The translations under genes and the position numbers were made by a program. Shown one piece after another: positions 1 through 12,680 of a stretch of DNA of 64,000 nt. Location: positions 1-64,000 of the forward strand of contig NMRA01000003.1 of NCBI GenBank assembly GCA_002633005.1, in the 5' to 3' direction. A model generated the notes under the pieces. The model was given only the letters and a program-made list of their open reading frames with translations. It searched no databases and had not been told where the DNA came from. The DNA comes from Phoronis australis. Taxonomy: Eukaryota; Phoronida; Phoronidae. Numbering within the stretch: the first letter of the stretch is position 1; the number at the start of each line of letters is the position of its first letter.

Positions 1-1583
1 TCAACCATGCTTGAGTAAATGTCTTTCTCACATGACCTGGAATATGTTACGACACGACTGGTTAATAACACCGAGTACGTAATTTTTTCGATATTACATG
101 GACAAATCACAAAGTAGTGCAAAGTAGAAATCCATACGCCTTACAGTTTATCGTCTGCAAAACACTAAAACAACCAAACGCGCGCCAACCAAACAATGCC
201 TGAATTCCGAGAAGGTGTCAAGGTTATAATCGACAAATTGGGTGTCGCAACTGTACGTACTCCCAGTCTGAAGGATATGCAAACAACTTCTTAAACAAAC
301 CCCCATCTTGGCGGCGAATTTTATATCCACAGTCATTCAAATGGAGACGAGCCCCAACTCAAGAAACACGGCGAGACTGTCTGCTTGTGTTGTCTCAAGG
401 TCAATTCAGTGCTCACGCGCAGGGAAGCCTTGCTGAATGTTATTTATAGATATGTTTAACGTTTTAATATTACGACTTCAAAGACTATTTTTTAGTTTAT
501 AACTTGAATATTTGTTACAAAAGCTGAATGCAATTTACATTTGTTAAGTTTGAAATAAACCTATTAACAAAAAGTAACTGAATTACTTAACATTGCGCAA
601 GTGTATTTTTACAAAAGTTGCGTCGTGTAGTTGAAAGTTTTAGACACATCGAGTTTTTCAGCATAAAAGAACATTTTTACGTTTCATGTGAGAAAACAAA
701 TCCTACACTCGTCTCAGATTTATGACATGGGGAAAACCTATTGGAAATTTCATCAAAATCCCGATGCTTGCCATGTAGGATTCTCTATTTCATGTAAATA
801 GGCCTTTGGCCCACATTACAAATATATAATAGATTACAGGATATCTAAACCAATACATCAAGAAACTCATTTTGACATTTCTCAGCATTGATTAAACATT
901 TAGCAATTTTCCTCAAGTTATTTAAATCATTGTTCTGTACAAGATACCTCAATACTGCTTCGTCCACCCTAATGAATCTAGGTACAACCACTGTGTGCAC
1001 AAATCAAGTAATTTTCATTCGAGAAGAACATGTAATGACGAACAATCAGTTCTTCCCAGGCTTAGAAACTTCTCGTGTGAGTTAAGTATGAGTGGAGCAC
1101 TTTTTTATACCTGAACTATGGTGTATGTTTTGGTGGTACGCAGCTGTGACTTAGTGATCGTTTTTGCTGCTGTCATCCTGATAATAAGAAATTGTAGTAC
1201 CTGATTTCATGTGTATATAGATTATAACATGGCAAGACTCCTTGTGGGATTTGGAGGTACTACTTATTCTTGGGTCTAGTGCCTCTTGGGTAATAATTTC
1301 TCCAAATCCCATGAGGGGCTCAGATACAGGAAATGAATACAAAGGACTTTGCCCCGTGATAATTTATTTGTCCTCCACTTTGAGCAATATATTATTCAAA
1401 AATGACACTATATTCTACTTTCTTTCATTTTTTTCCTTTGATCGTCCCTAAGCATTGCAGCATGCTTGTCCCATTTTTCTGCCAAGTCATCATTTCCCAT
1501 GGGGAAAAATAACTCTATGGGTTATTACCCAGCAGTTACTTACTGTACAGGCTTGTATTGTACGATAAATTGTTTCTTTGCAG
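1..1583. other. NPC1 intron, left part; no exon seen
   Basis: The NPC1 reading frame enters at 1584 in the middle of the sterol-sensing domain, so this stretch should be the 3' part of an intron whose upstream exons lie outside the window. I found no open stretch here that resembles the preceding NPC1 exon. The short open frames on both strands have no recognisable domain. Confidence 0.55.
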
Positions 1584-4500
1584 AGAGACATCCGTGGTCC
1601 ACTAGAGACACGTGAAGAACAGATCGGCAGGATAGTTGGACAAATTGGTCCCAGCATGCTGTTGACTAGTTTGTCAGAAATGGTTGCCTTCTTCCTTGGT
1701 GAGTCAGCGTCTTGGCTTCACTGAACAGGCCTCGACATAATGAGCTGTAGGTTGCATTATTTTGCGACCTGAAATTTGGAAATGCAAGCTGAGATTTTTG
1801 CCAGCTCATATCAAGTCGCAAAATGCGACCTAGAACTTCCAACATATGCGAGATGAGTTTTTACACATCTCGGCAGATTCCTGGCAAATATAAAGCAACT
1901 CGTGTGAATCCGACCATTATTTGGTTGTTGCCAAATCATGTTCAAAAGAACACTAACCGACTGAGAACAGACCTCCTGATGACTTGTAAACATGTCGCGT
2001 GAACATGGGATAATGGAGAATAGATCTTTGGCGTGTTTCACAAAATGTCACAAAACAGCAGTGTTTCTACTAATTCTTAGACAATCAACTTTGTGGTGGA
2101 AAAACATTTATTTTCACGTTCTAATATGTTTTTATTGTCAAATATCCATGACAAAATCCCTGATATCTCACTGCGGCACCGGTCAGTCCCGTTGTTAGCA
2201 TGCAAGCAGTCCCAGCAGACGATCGTGATTTGGAAATGTAAGTCTCGTTTTGTATAATAGCAAAAGACAGTAAAGTAATGTGAAAATGACAATCCTATTA
2301 ATGGCGAAACGACGACCACGTCTTTATGTTCAGCAAAGTAGTCTTTGAGTCACCAATAAATTCTCAAACTCTTTACTTGTTTCTCGGGCTATGTGCGCGA
2401 CATATGAGTCGTCTGTCACATGCTGTTGCCAATGTAAAGTGTAGGCCTACTCCAGGGATTCAAGCGTGTGAACTCGCGCGGGACTCCAAAACTACACATC
2501 AAAAGAGAACAGCGACAGTTCTAAATGAAAGAGTATACCGGCTTGGCTCTGTTAAGCATTCGGGTGCCAATGGTTTATTTGACAATGAACATAATAGATT
2601 CCAAACAGTTTAGAAAGACCCGATGCTTTACAATATTCCAAGGGACCGGTGTAGCTGATATTTTCCTGTTCCAATGTTCCCTAGGCCTGATGATCTATGC
2701 CCGTAGCCAGCTATTGCAACAAAACGAGTAGTATGGGAAATTGTGGTTAGCGAAATTTTTATTCTCTCTTCTTACCCGATGGAAACCCGCACAGATTCGG
2801 GAATTATTTAAAGGCCTTTAATTTCATGGAAACCTAATTGTTGAATACTTAAACAGACAGCGTAAGTCCAGCATTTCTGTTGTGAAGTTTGCACTGATTT
2901 GTACCCACGCATCTGCATACATCGTTTGACTTGGGCAACGTTTCACAGATTTTTTTCGACGTGTTGTTTTTCAAACGTCGAGTTAAGTTGCAAAGTTTGG
3001 ACTGCACATAAAAAATGGAGGAGTTTGCGCTTAGAGTTAGTTTGGATCTTGAACGACATTGATGATAGTCATATATAGCAGGTCAGGCCTAGCAAATTAA
3101 CGAATACTTTTTTCAACGAACATTGTCTCCCTTTTCAAATTTAGCTACTCGAAAGCATGTGTTTGTTACTGATTCAACTTTCACGTCGGCAACAGCCTTT
3201 GAACGTTGGTTGTGAAGAACAGTAATGACTACCTGCATGCGACTTGAAATTTGTGGGTATTTAACGCTGGAGGTAAAAGCATAATCTAAGAAATTTCTCG
3301 ATCATCTCAAAAAAAGCTATTTCGGCGCGTAAAAACGGCGGGAAAATTTTGCGACCTGGGGATTTTCATAGGGTCGAGCCCTGTTGAAGCATTCACGGGC
3401 AGTTCTTCTTGTCACGAGTGAAAAGATTATGTTCCCCAGAACGTCAAAGTAATCAGAGGTTTCCAATAGGTCCACAAGGTGGATCAGACTCGGTTCATAC
3501 CAGGAAAGCTAGAAATCGTGTGAATAGGGACTCTGGTCAATTTTGCCTGAAACACCGTAATTTGAGACCTTATCAGCCAGTCACGCTCACCGTACATAGC
3601 CGTGCCGTCACAATGCAATGAATGAATGCTAATGAGACAATCTTAATTGTTCACTATGGGTACATCAATTTCCATCTGTGCAAAAAGAACATATCCACTC
3701 AATATACCTATCAGATGAATGAAATTATTTTGTGTGTTGCGGATATTTTTTAAGATGTGTCCTTACAGGATAACTTCGTAATCCTGTTTTGATGTTTTAT
3801 TTTTCGTTGCCCCAGTCTTTTGTGCTAGATAATTATTAAAATTGCAATTTGTTCTTCTGGTCCAAGTCCTTGTCAAAGTCCATTTACATAAAATTATCTG
3901 TTATGTATTCTGTTGCGTACTGAATTACCTAAGTGTGGATGGCCACTGCGTCAATTTGGGCCAAGCTACCTGAGAGGGTTTTAAAAAAATGCATAAAAAC
4001 ACCTCCCTATTGCTCATCTCTGGTTGATTTTCTTTTTTGAACAAGTAAGCAACTGAAATAAGACTTCGCCAAAGATTTGATTTTCAAAAATACCAGAGAC
4101 TGAAACCAGTTAATTGTTCTTGGCCTAACTTATGGTTGTGTAACACCGTCATTGATGTAACTTTCCGTTGATGTAAGTCACTTTTCAGGAATAAGCCTAT
4201 GTTTCTCTATGCATTTTTCATTGTATATTAATTCTGTTTGCTATCTTTGCTAGGTGCTATGACCTCAATGCCTGCAGTACGCTCCTTTTCCCTCTACGCT
4301 GGTCTGGCGGTCATCATCAACTTCCTGTTCCAGATCTCTTGCTTGATTGGTGTCATGTCATGGGATGCAAAACGTCAAGAGGTGTGTCAGTCACTAGCAC
4401 GCCATTTACCAGTGTGTCATACACTAACGCGCCATTTACCAGTGTGTAATACACTAGTGCATCATTCACTAGTGTGTCATACACTAGTGTGTCATTCACT

Positions 4501-7500
4501 AGACTAGTGTGTCATGCTCTAGTGCGTCATACCCTAGTGTGTCATTCACTAGTAAGTGTGTCATACACTATGTGTTACACAATAGTGTGTCATACTCTAG
4601 TGTGTCATACACTAGTATGTCATACACTACTGTGTCATTCACTAATAAGTGTGTCATACACTATGTGTTACACAATAGTGTGTCATACACTAGTGTGTCA
4701 TTCACTAGTAAGTGTGTCATACACTATGTGTTACACAATAGTGTGTCATACACTAGTGTGTCATGCACCAGTGCCTCTATTGTGTTTATCTTTTGTATGA
4801 CACCGTAAAGCACCATTGCAACATCACTTTGGTTCAGATCTTTAAGTTTTCTAGATATTTTGATGTAAAAAAATTTGCCCTTAAACATTGTGTACTCAAA
4901 AGTTAATATTGAATACCAGTATGTTGTTATAAGTCGCTCAAAGTGTCCCAAGTAGCCTAACCCTGTTGATTGCTTGTGTACTTGCAGGACAGTCGGCTCG
5001 ATGTATTGTGTTTTGTGAAAGGCTTAAGGCAGCCTATTCCCAAGCAAGATGGATTGTTGTTCTACTTTGTCAAAAATCACTATTCACACTTCTTAATGAA
5101 GGACTACATCAGACCTGTAGTGGTATGGCAACTTTTGTTATTATTTGTAGTATTTTAGACTGGGAGGGCTTAACTGACTAACGCACTTGCCATTCCAGTT
5201 AAATACAGAAATCAGTGTCCGCTATTCTCGACTGAACTTTGACACACATATTTTACCTGACACTGAAGTCTCGTGGTAAAAAAATTAAATTGTGATTATA
5301 AAAGGCTTTAATTACCATTCTGAAATCAGGACTGTCCACAGACTTGAGTTGGCTTCGACTAGACTTCACTCGCCGGTGCGAGAGGCGGGATCGAGTTCGT
5401 ATGGCCTCAAACACGCAAAGTCTGCCGATATGGCGAAGTCTAACTCATTACCTGTTTCACTTATGGCCTGAGTGTCGTCTTCACCCCCATCTCTTTACCT
5501 GTCTTCTCAATACTCGTCAAGCTCGCTCTTTATAAGTTTTCAAAAGTTACAAATTTGCCATAATTGCGCATTATGCTTTCAACTGATCAACGTCTTACAC
5601 TGATGACATCACATGACGGGAATCCAAAAAAATCACTAAGTTTTCTTTAAAATTCAAAGTTCCTCAATTATTTCACAAATACGTGCTTGCTTAGTTAGAT
5701 TTTGTTTTATGAAAGAATAACAGCAAGTTTTAGCTTGGGCAACAAGTTTACTAGTCACATGTAATTCAGGGCTTGGAATTTTCCGCGGAAACGCGGATTT
5801 CCGCTTTTTTGAAATGTGCTTTCCGCTTTTTTTATAATATTTCCGCGTAAAAATATCGGATTTGATATGAAATTTCCGCGGCAAATTTCTTTCTTACCGC
5901 GGCGTTGCAGACGACGTGCACCTCGGAAAGCGGAAGTCTTTATGTTTCGGAGGAACGTAAATTGTCAACATTGCCGGGGCATCTGGGTAAAGCGTGGTCT
6001 GATTTTCAATGGCGGCTCGTGTTATTGTTAAGCCCGGCGACAAATACTACCGCTCTGCAGCCAAATTTGTGTGGGTTGGGAGTGGACGGGCGAGCGAAAA
6101 GGACGCAGACGCATGCTACTGATGGTGGTAACGTTTTTTTTTTTTTTAAGTCCTCCCGATTTTTGTCGCGGGAAGGTTCACATTGACCATTTCAAAGGCA
6201 GGTTATCGGGCATGATTTGGGCCGTAAAAGTTTCCGCGTTTTTTGTCATTGGTCATTCCAAGCCCTGGTAATTAGAGTCACTGTATAATTTTAATGGTAT
6301 TACTTTTGTTCAGATTTTATTTGGCTCACTTTTTACTCTGATTGATCCAAAGCAATTTCCATAGTTTTCTCCCTCATTTGACTGTCAGAGAATGCCATCA
6401 GACAAGTTATGAGTGATTGTTCTAGAATGCATAGCCGATCAGCTGTCAGCCTGCTTCTCTTTATAGGATCGTCTTTCAGGAATATAACCTGGTAATTTGT
6501 AAATGCAAGTCTGTTTTTAATGTGCAAGTGATGAAGTTGAATTATTAGAAGGTTTTCATTTTCTTGCAGATGCTGGTGTTTGTGGGCTGGCTATGCTTCT
6601 GTGCCTCCTTGCTTTATAAAGTGGATGTAGGGCTGGATCAAAGTTTGTCTATGCCAAGGGTATGAAAGAGTTACTCTCAGTCCACGAGTTTATGTTAATG
6701 TGTGTTGCAATGAAGAGAATAGTCTCTGCCATTCGCCAGTATGTCTGTATGCTGTGATGAAGTGTCACTGTGTAATACGGGAGATTATGTGAGGTTATGT
6801 GTACGTTGTACATAAAATTGTAGTATACTCCGACACTACTCGTGGTTACAGTGTAGCAGTTTCTCATTGGTGCATGTTATAAGTAAAAGAAAACCTCTTG
6901 AAACCATGTTGGTTCAGTATCTGCAGTTTGTCTTGGCCATTGCATGTTGGTATTACTGATTTAGAAAAGCTGCGGTTGCCGTCTTTGTCAAGTGTTCCAG
7001 TCTTCTTTAACTGAGAACAGTCGAGGTGTACCAAATTATTTTCATGAACTTGACCTAAAGTTGCACTATACTGATTGACTTGTACTATCTCTTTAGGGCT
7101 CCTACGTACTCGACTATTTTGGCAATGTCAGCAAGTACCTGTCTGTGGGTGCACCCGTCTATTATGTGCTGAAGAATCCACCGGACTTGTCGAGCCGAGA
7201 TGGTCAGAACTTGGTGTGTGGCTCTATTGGATGTCCCCAGAACTCTCTGGCCAGTCAAATATTTACAGCGTCCCAGACTAAGAACATGTATGTAGATTGT
7301 GCCTGGCGAAGGCAGTCATAAAACCGTTCTTTTGACTGTACTCACCTCCAAGTTATCTAATTGCTAAAGGTCTGTGTTAAGTGTTCTTAAGCAAGTCAGG
7401 GAAAAATATAATAACTGTCCATTGGTTTTAGTTGACTGATGACAAGTGATGTTTTTTTAATTAAGGGTGTTTGTGATGAAACAGTAAAATTTGTGATGTG

Positions 7501-10500
7501 TAACGCTTGTACATAGAGATGTTATACGAGGATAGTAATAAGTACTACTGTCAACAGTACTTCAACAGGAGTTTGTGTTTCTTATGGTGATTGTGAACCA
7601 ATGGCAGTGGCCTGGTCGGTGACTGTCAGTGGTAATGTGTTAAGTGTGGCTGTGAGAAAGTGTTCTCATTTGGGGATATATCATACATGCTCAGATAGCA
7701 TCTCTGTCGCCTTTGAATGTGGACATGCCTAGCACGACTTGTAAAATCTGCCATTGAACTAAGTCCAGTTGTACAAAATCCTAAATTGTCTAGATAAGGG
7801 GTGTAATATCACATCTATCCAACTTTAGTACGATGATTTTCTACTAATTTCACACACTCATCTAACGCAATTTCTGGGTTTGTGACGTGTTACATGCAGG
7901 TTACTTTAATTTCTGGATAGCCTTGGTGTACATCCAACGTTTCTGAGAAAATGATATGCAAAAATGAACCATGAACCAAAAACCAAAACATGGACCATTT
8001 CGGCCCTAGAAATATACTAGTAAAAGTATCCACCTCTGAAAACATGGGAGAGCGTAGGCTATAGTGTTTAACTACCATTTTGCGTACTATATATTCCGCT
8101 TGGCTGACCAATTCTGTTTGACGTTTTATCCTTTTCCAGTTCCTACATAGCACAACCAGCCTCATCTTGGCTCGACGATTACTTTGACTGGATCAAACCA
8201 GAAGGAAACCCGCCATGTTGCCGGTATCATCATAACAACCCCTCAGACTTCTGTCCGTCATGTAAGTTTTATTGATGTTATGCCAGTTTCTTAGGTCCTG
8301 TGTGTTCATCTCTTGATGGCAACAGATGTCAGTAACTGTTGCATCATTCAAATATTAAGTTTAGAAACGTTAACTTGTTGCAATATTGTAATTTTTCCTG
8401 TTAAACCTCTTTCTATAAGTAGATGTTTACTTCATCATTTCAACTTACGTTTATTCTCTGTTTCCGTTGCAGCTTTCAATGACTCTTGGGTTACCAATGA
8501 CACCTGTGACTCCTGCAACGTCCAGTTGACAAAAAGTCGACCTCCTCCTGACAAATTCTTCAAGTATTTGCCATTCTTCTTAAAAGACAACCCTGGTATT
8601 GTTTGTACCAAAGGGTAAGTTGCCCGTTCAATTGTGTGCGGTGGGACTCTATTTCAATCAGTCACACTCATCTGATACTAGACAAGTGTAAAATTTGCTG
8701 TATGGAAGATCATTACTTTGTATCTAGAGTATGGCAGTGTTTTGGAGCAGTTGTGACCTGTTGTGGTTACTTGAAGTAAATCTCCGACAATTGGTACATC
8801 TTGATGGAATATTTATCAAAATCATATTTTCAGTTGTAAGTGTCCATGAAATATGTCAACCAGTGTCAATATTTTATTGCAGTTTTCTTTGAGTTAATCA
8901 GGTTTGTGTTCTGAAATACCTTGTGTCCCGCAGGTGGTGGACAAAAAAATTGCATCCTTTTCTATTTGCTAGTCTAAAGAGTGCATTAACTTATCGGCAT
9001 GTGCTGCCACCACTACTTCATTGTCATAACTGTGTTATGTTACAGAGGTCATGCAGCGTACGGAAATGCAGTTGTGTTGAAGAAAAAAGAGAAAGAAGTG
9101 ACAGGTGTTGGAGGTTTGTGCTATTTTGTACAACTTCATCTGATTTAACACTACCAAGCAATATCTCAGTGTTAAGTTGTAAGTAAACATGCGGCTATGT
9201 GACAGCTGAGAAGGAGAGCTAAGTTTTTGACAGTTGTACTGCTTTACGGCCCTGTGATGGAGACACAAGGACAGCTATACCATGTGACGGAGACACAAGG
9301 ACAGCTATACCCTGTGATGGGAAACCAGGGACTACAGTACTAAAGTGAGGTGCCTATCCAGCCTGGAGAGTCATCGTGCAATATTTTAAACATCAAATAC
9401 ATTCTTGTTATTCATATTTGCATGGAGGTTAAATCTTGGTACAGTACTGTAACAGAATTTTTAACAGAAAATTGTGAGGGGTGCACTAATTTGTCAACAG
9501 TCACTTAAAGTGTTTGGTGTACTTCCAGCTAGTTACTTCATGTCCTATCACGTGCCCTGTGTGACATCATCACAGTTCATTGCGGCCATGAAATCAGGGC
9601 GAAGTATTGCCGAGAATATCACCAAGACAATGAACCAAAACAAGAAGTCCAATCAACCCAGCCCTGAAGTGTTTGCGTATAGGTAATGCTGGTCTCGAAA
9701 TATGTATTTTTTCTTCGTTCTGTATCGATCGATTTTGGGGAGGAATTTAAGTGACTGTGTAAAAATCTGGTTTTCTTTGTTATTTACCCTGAGAGGAGGC
9801 AGTGTCGCTTAGTGGGATAAGTGTTTAACCTGAGAGGAAGCAGTGTGACTAAGTGGGATAAGTATCCGCTTCCTTTAGTCAAGGTTGTGAATTTGAGTCC
9901 CACTGAGGCACACATCTAGATCTTTGCATCACGTCTTTAGCATCTCAGCTTGATTTCAACTAATATAAAGCATAAAAAATTCAAGTGATCAGTGCATTGG
10001 GCCCATCTGAGTGGCCTGCGCATGTCTGGGACATGCAACATTTACCAAACCGCCTGCTATTATTTTTTATTTAAAAATACTTATCCTGGATAGTTGTTTG
10101 ATTTTTGATTTTGCTTGTAATCATATCTGTAAGAAATCTTCGTGGATGATAGTCAATATTCTTTGTTGTTTTGTCAAGTTTTGTTTGTCATTTTTGGCTA
10201 GCATTCTTTGTTGTACTGTCATTAAAATGGGCCAAACCTCGTCTGACCTGATTCAGGTCTGCTGTGTGCCATGTACTTGATTGATGCGTGTATCATCCGG
10301 TTGCAGTGTCTGGTACGTCTACTATGAGCAGTATCTCACCATTATCCATGACACAATCATGAACCTGGTCTTCTGCACGGTCGCCATCTTCATCGTCACC
10401 TTCTTCTTGCTGGGATGTGACCTTCATTCAGCTCTAATGATCATCATAGTGATCACCATGATCACTGTGAACATGTTTGGTTTGATGGTCCTATGGAATA

Positions 10501-12232
10501 TCAGTTTGAACGCCGTCTCTCTCGTGAATCTTGTCATGGTAAGAAATTGACACTCACCTAACAAAGCAATTCTAGATTCTCTTGTAAACTGCACCTTTAT
10601 TAAATTAATTCATGCAAGATATTTACATAGCAATTCTTTGGTACATGAAGTAAGAATAAAAACACGTACACACAATATACCTGGTATCTGTACCTATCTA
10701 TGAGTTTAATTCTCCATAATGTGTTTGCTGCCAGTCTTGAAATTTTAGCGTGTTTGAGTTGGCATGCTCTTCGTTCTAAACTGTTGAACACTCTTAATAA
10801 GGGCTTTATGGATACCAATTGTTATTACATTATGATTAGGACACTAATTGACTTCTTGCAGGCTGTTGGTATCTCAGTAGAGTTCTGCTCTCACATATCC
10901 CGAGCTTTTGCTGTCAGTGTTAAAGAAAACCGTGTTCTACGAGCTAAAGATGCGCTGGCCCACATGGGTAGTTCTGTAAGTAGTGATGAGTCGTACGGTC
11001 TTGTGGTCACGTGACTTGGGAGTCAGAACTTGGTGAGCTCATTAGTCACTTCCTGTTTTACACTCTTTATGGATTCAGTGTCAAATCATTGAAAGAATTT
11101 TCAACGTGGTTTGTAGGCTGACAAAGAACTAAGTCATCAAACATTACGTCTCAAAATACTTGAGAGATTTCATTGTCATGATGCATATTTGAAGATGTTG
11201 ATAGTTGCAGTGACCAAATGAAGTGGATACTGTGAATAGTTCAGTGTGCAAAACACTTTTGTTGTGAGTAGTTGCCGTAAGTTGTAAACTTTTCTTTGAT
11301 ATCATTACAGGTACTAAGTGGAATAACCCTGACAAAACTGGGAGGTATCATTGTGTTGGCCTTCTCCGAGTCACAGTTGTTTGAAGTGTTCTACTTCCGA
11401 ATGTACCTGGGAATCGTCATATTTGGGGCGTCGCATGGTCTCATATTCTTGCCAGTTTTTCTCAGTTATGTTGGTGAGTGTCCATATGCAGGTGTAGAGC
11501 AGGTGCTGTAGTCATGTTAGCAGTTGTTTCAGTCTGATAGATGTACCGAAGGAAGTGCTTCAATTGGTGTTGTTTGTTGTGGAATACCCGAAAAACTCTG
11601 GGAGGCATTTTCTAGATGCTATTTGAGGTGACGTACTTGGTAGCATCGGTTTTCACTGCGCATTCTGTCTTTACATCTGACCTTGGCTTCTGACATCACT
11701 GTTCCTTCACTGTTGTTTACTCGTGATTGGCTTCTTAGTTGTTTGTGGCTGTGGCTTCACTGTTATTTACTAATGACGCTTTAGTTTTGTTAAGGTTATG
11801 GTGGACCATAGAAAAATGTCCAAACTTGGCTAACTACTGAACATCATATCTCAGAAATGGCTGATGGAATTCATAATTATGTTCTCCAAAATGTCAATAA
11901 ATTACCAAAAATTTTTCTTGATACTTTGAATTGAAATCCATAATTTCGTAGATATTCGACTCATAATTGACTTGTGGACAAAGTCTTACATAACCTCAAG
12001 TATTGTTTCTGTCCCTTCTTGTTGTCTTTTCTTTAGTTTTAGCTTTTTAGTTCTTAGTGTTTTTTTCGTCGGCCATTTTCTTATAGGTCCTCCTGTGAAC
12101 AAAGCCATTTTGTATAAACATCAGCAGAGGAGAGTCACGGACGAGATTGCGAATGATGATGAGCCTTCAGAATCTTCTAAATTATTAGGGAAATCTTTCC
12201 CAAGTGATGATCAGTACAGTCATTTACGTTAA
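1584..12232 (+). CDS. NPC1: NPC1-like intracellular cholesterol transporter, C-terminal half (13 exons, partial)
   Basis: NPC1 moves unesterified cholesterol out of late endosomes and lysosomes, receiving it from NPC2. Coding exons: 1584-1698, 4254-4381, 4988-5122, 6570-6659, 7097-7287, 8140-8261, 8473-8614, 9046-9113, 9529-9682, 10307-10538, 10862-10975, 11311-11473, 12087-12232. All have AG/GT borders and compatible phases, giving 599 residues plus a TAA stop. The product matches human NPC1 from the second half of the sterol-sensing domain ([25 protein letters not shown]) through the cysteine-rich luminal loop ([18 protein letters not shown]) and the last RND-type membrane block ([46 protein letters not shown]). 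The N-terminal domain and first membrane segments lie upstream of the window. The tail encoded by the last exon carries ESSKLL, an acidic dileucine lysosomal-sorting consensus, and YSHL, a YxxPhi consensus. The family call is very secure; the tail function is inference. Confidence 0.96.
1726..3383. mobile_element. Possible DNA transposon with CAGG-CTCGAC ends in an NPC1 intron
   Basis: The sequence CAGGCCTCGAC at 1726 is mirrored by GTCGAGCCCTG ending at 3383, a near-perfect 11-bp terminal inverted repeat. Sub-terminal sequence on both sides carries TTTTGCGACCT. Flanks share only TGAA, so the target-site duplication is not convincing. I see no transposase frame inside, so it would be non-autonomous. 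The termini resemble those of the element at 5767-6267. Confidence 0.4.
4382..4800. repeat. Quasi-palindromic minisatellite starting at a splice donor
   Basis: An array of about 15-bp units of the type GTGTGTCATACACTA begins right at the donor of the exon ending at 4381, whose donor GTGTGTCA is itself a unit. Each unit is close to its own reverse complement. A higher-order unit containing TGTGTTACACAATAG recurs three times (about 4560, 4655 and 4720). The overlapping open frames across the array are by-products of the repeat. Confidence 0.95.
5344..5615 (-). repeat. Diverged copy of a 5' gene module (see 29290-29620)
   Basis: Read on the minus strand, this stretch starts with a promoter-like block (TGATGACATCACATGACGGGA on the plus strand near 5599) and reaches a short frame about 210 bases later containing L-R-P-Y-E-L-D-P before a stop. 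The same order, spacing and motifs occur at 29290-29620 (F-E-P-Y-E-L-D-P). It appears to be a fragment of a multicopy gene or mobile gene. I do not recognise the family with certainty. Confidence 0.35.
5767..6267. mobile_element. 501-bp non-autonomous DNA transposon with clean 6-bp target duplication
   Basis: The element starts CAGGGCTTGGAAT and ends ATTCCAAGCCCTG, a perfect 13-bp terminal inverted repeat. It is flanked by GTAATT on both sides (5761-5766 and 6268-6273), a perfect 6-bp direct repeat. Inside, the sequence is rich in TTTCCGCG/CGCGG motifs and carries no transposase. It sits in an NPC1 intron. The same termini cap the shorter elements at 18194 and 57456. The superfamily is uncertain: the CAGGG ends recall hAT elements, but those normally make 8-bp duplications. 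Confidence 0.85.
9247..9325. repeat. 30-bp tandem repeat in an NPC1 intron
   Basis: Two and a half copies of a unit containing GTGAYGGAGACACAAGGACA follow each other (starting near 9251, 9281 and 9311). It is non-coding, between the exons ending at 9113 and starting at 9529. Confidence 0.85.
9788..9912 (+). mobile_element. tRNA-derived SINE-like sequence with duplicated A-box
   Basis: The stretch CAGTGTGACTAAGTGGGATA resembles a tRNA D-arm and polymerase III A-box, and about 50 bases on TTGTGAATTTGAGTCCC resembles a T-arm and B-box, the layout of a tRNA with a long anticodon region. The first about 41 bases (CCTGAGAGGARGCAGTGT and the A-box) are directly duplicated at 9788 and 9829. It is intronic. 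It could be a decayed SINE head or a tRNA pseudogene; I do not see a clean cloverleaf. Confidence 0.45.
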
Positions 12233-12680
12233 TCTGTCTCCTGAAGGTTTGTTGAAGGCATGTCCACTGAATCAAATCCTCAGTAACTGCACAACTCACT
12301 TGACCTCTGCACCTTCATCAGCAAATCAATCGATTACGGTATCTCTGCACTAATCTCACTCAGCCATCAGTCTCGGCTTGATTATAGACTACTCAGTTCA
12401 CCATCTGCAGTAAAGTTATCACCCTCTTTGCTAGTGCTGATCACCATTGTGATACCTCATGTTTTCAGCACCCCAATGAGACAAGTTGGCTGATCACGGA
12501 ATGGCAGTTAAAAAATGGCAGCCTCCTTTGAATGGCACGTAGCAGAGTCTATGTTACACGGGTTTTCCCCAAGTCAGCAGTGTTATGCCTCCAGGAGTTA
12601 ACACATTTCAGCTGCATTTCTCTTGCCTTGTGCTGGCATGTCCAAATCCCATTTTGCTGTCAAATAAAAGTTAATTGAAT
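12233..12680 (+). terminator. 3' UTR and poly(A) signal for the first NPC1 last exon
   Basis: The stop at 12230-12232 is followed by about 430 bases without coding sequence and then AATAAA at 12663-12668, the nearest canonical cleavage signal. Its use would give the isoform ending in YSHLR. From there to 14074 I see no recognisable exon; the rest is intron for the longer isoform. Confidence 0.6.

Noticed and set aside
4238-4951. Overlapping open frames of 75-108 codons on both strands
   Set aside because: Apart from the NPC1 exon at 4254-4381, they are products of the GTGTGTCATACACTA minisatellite, which lacks stops in several frames.
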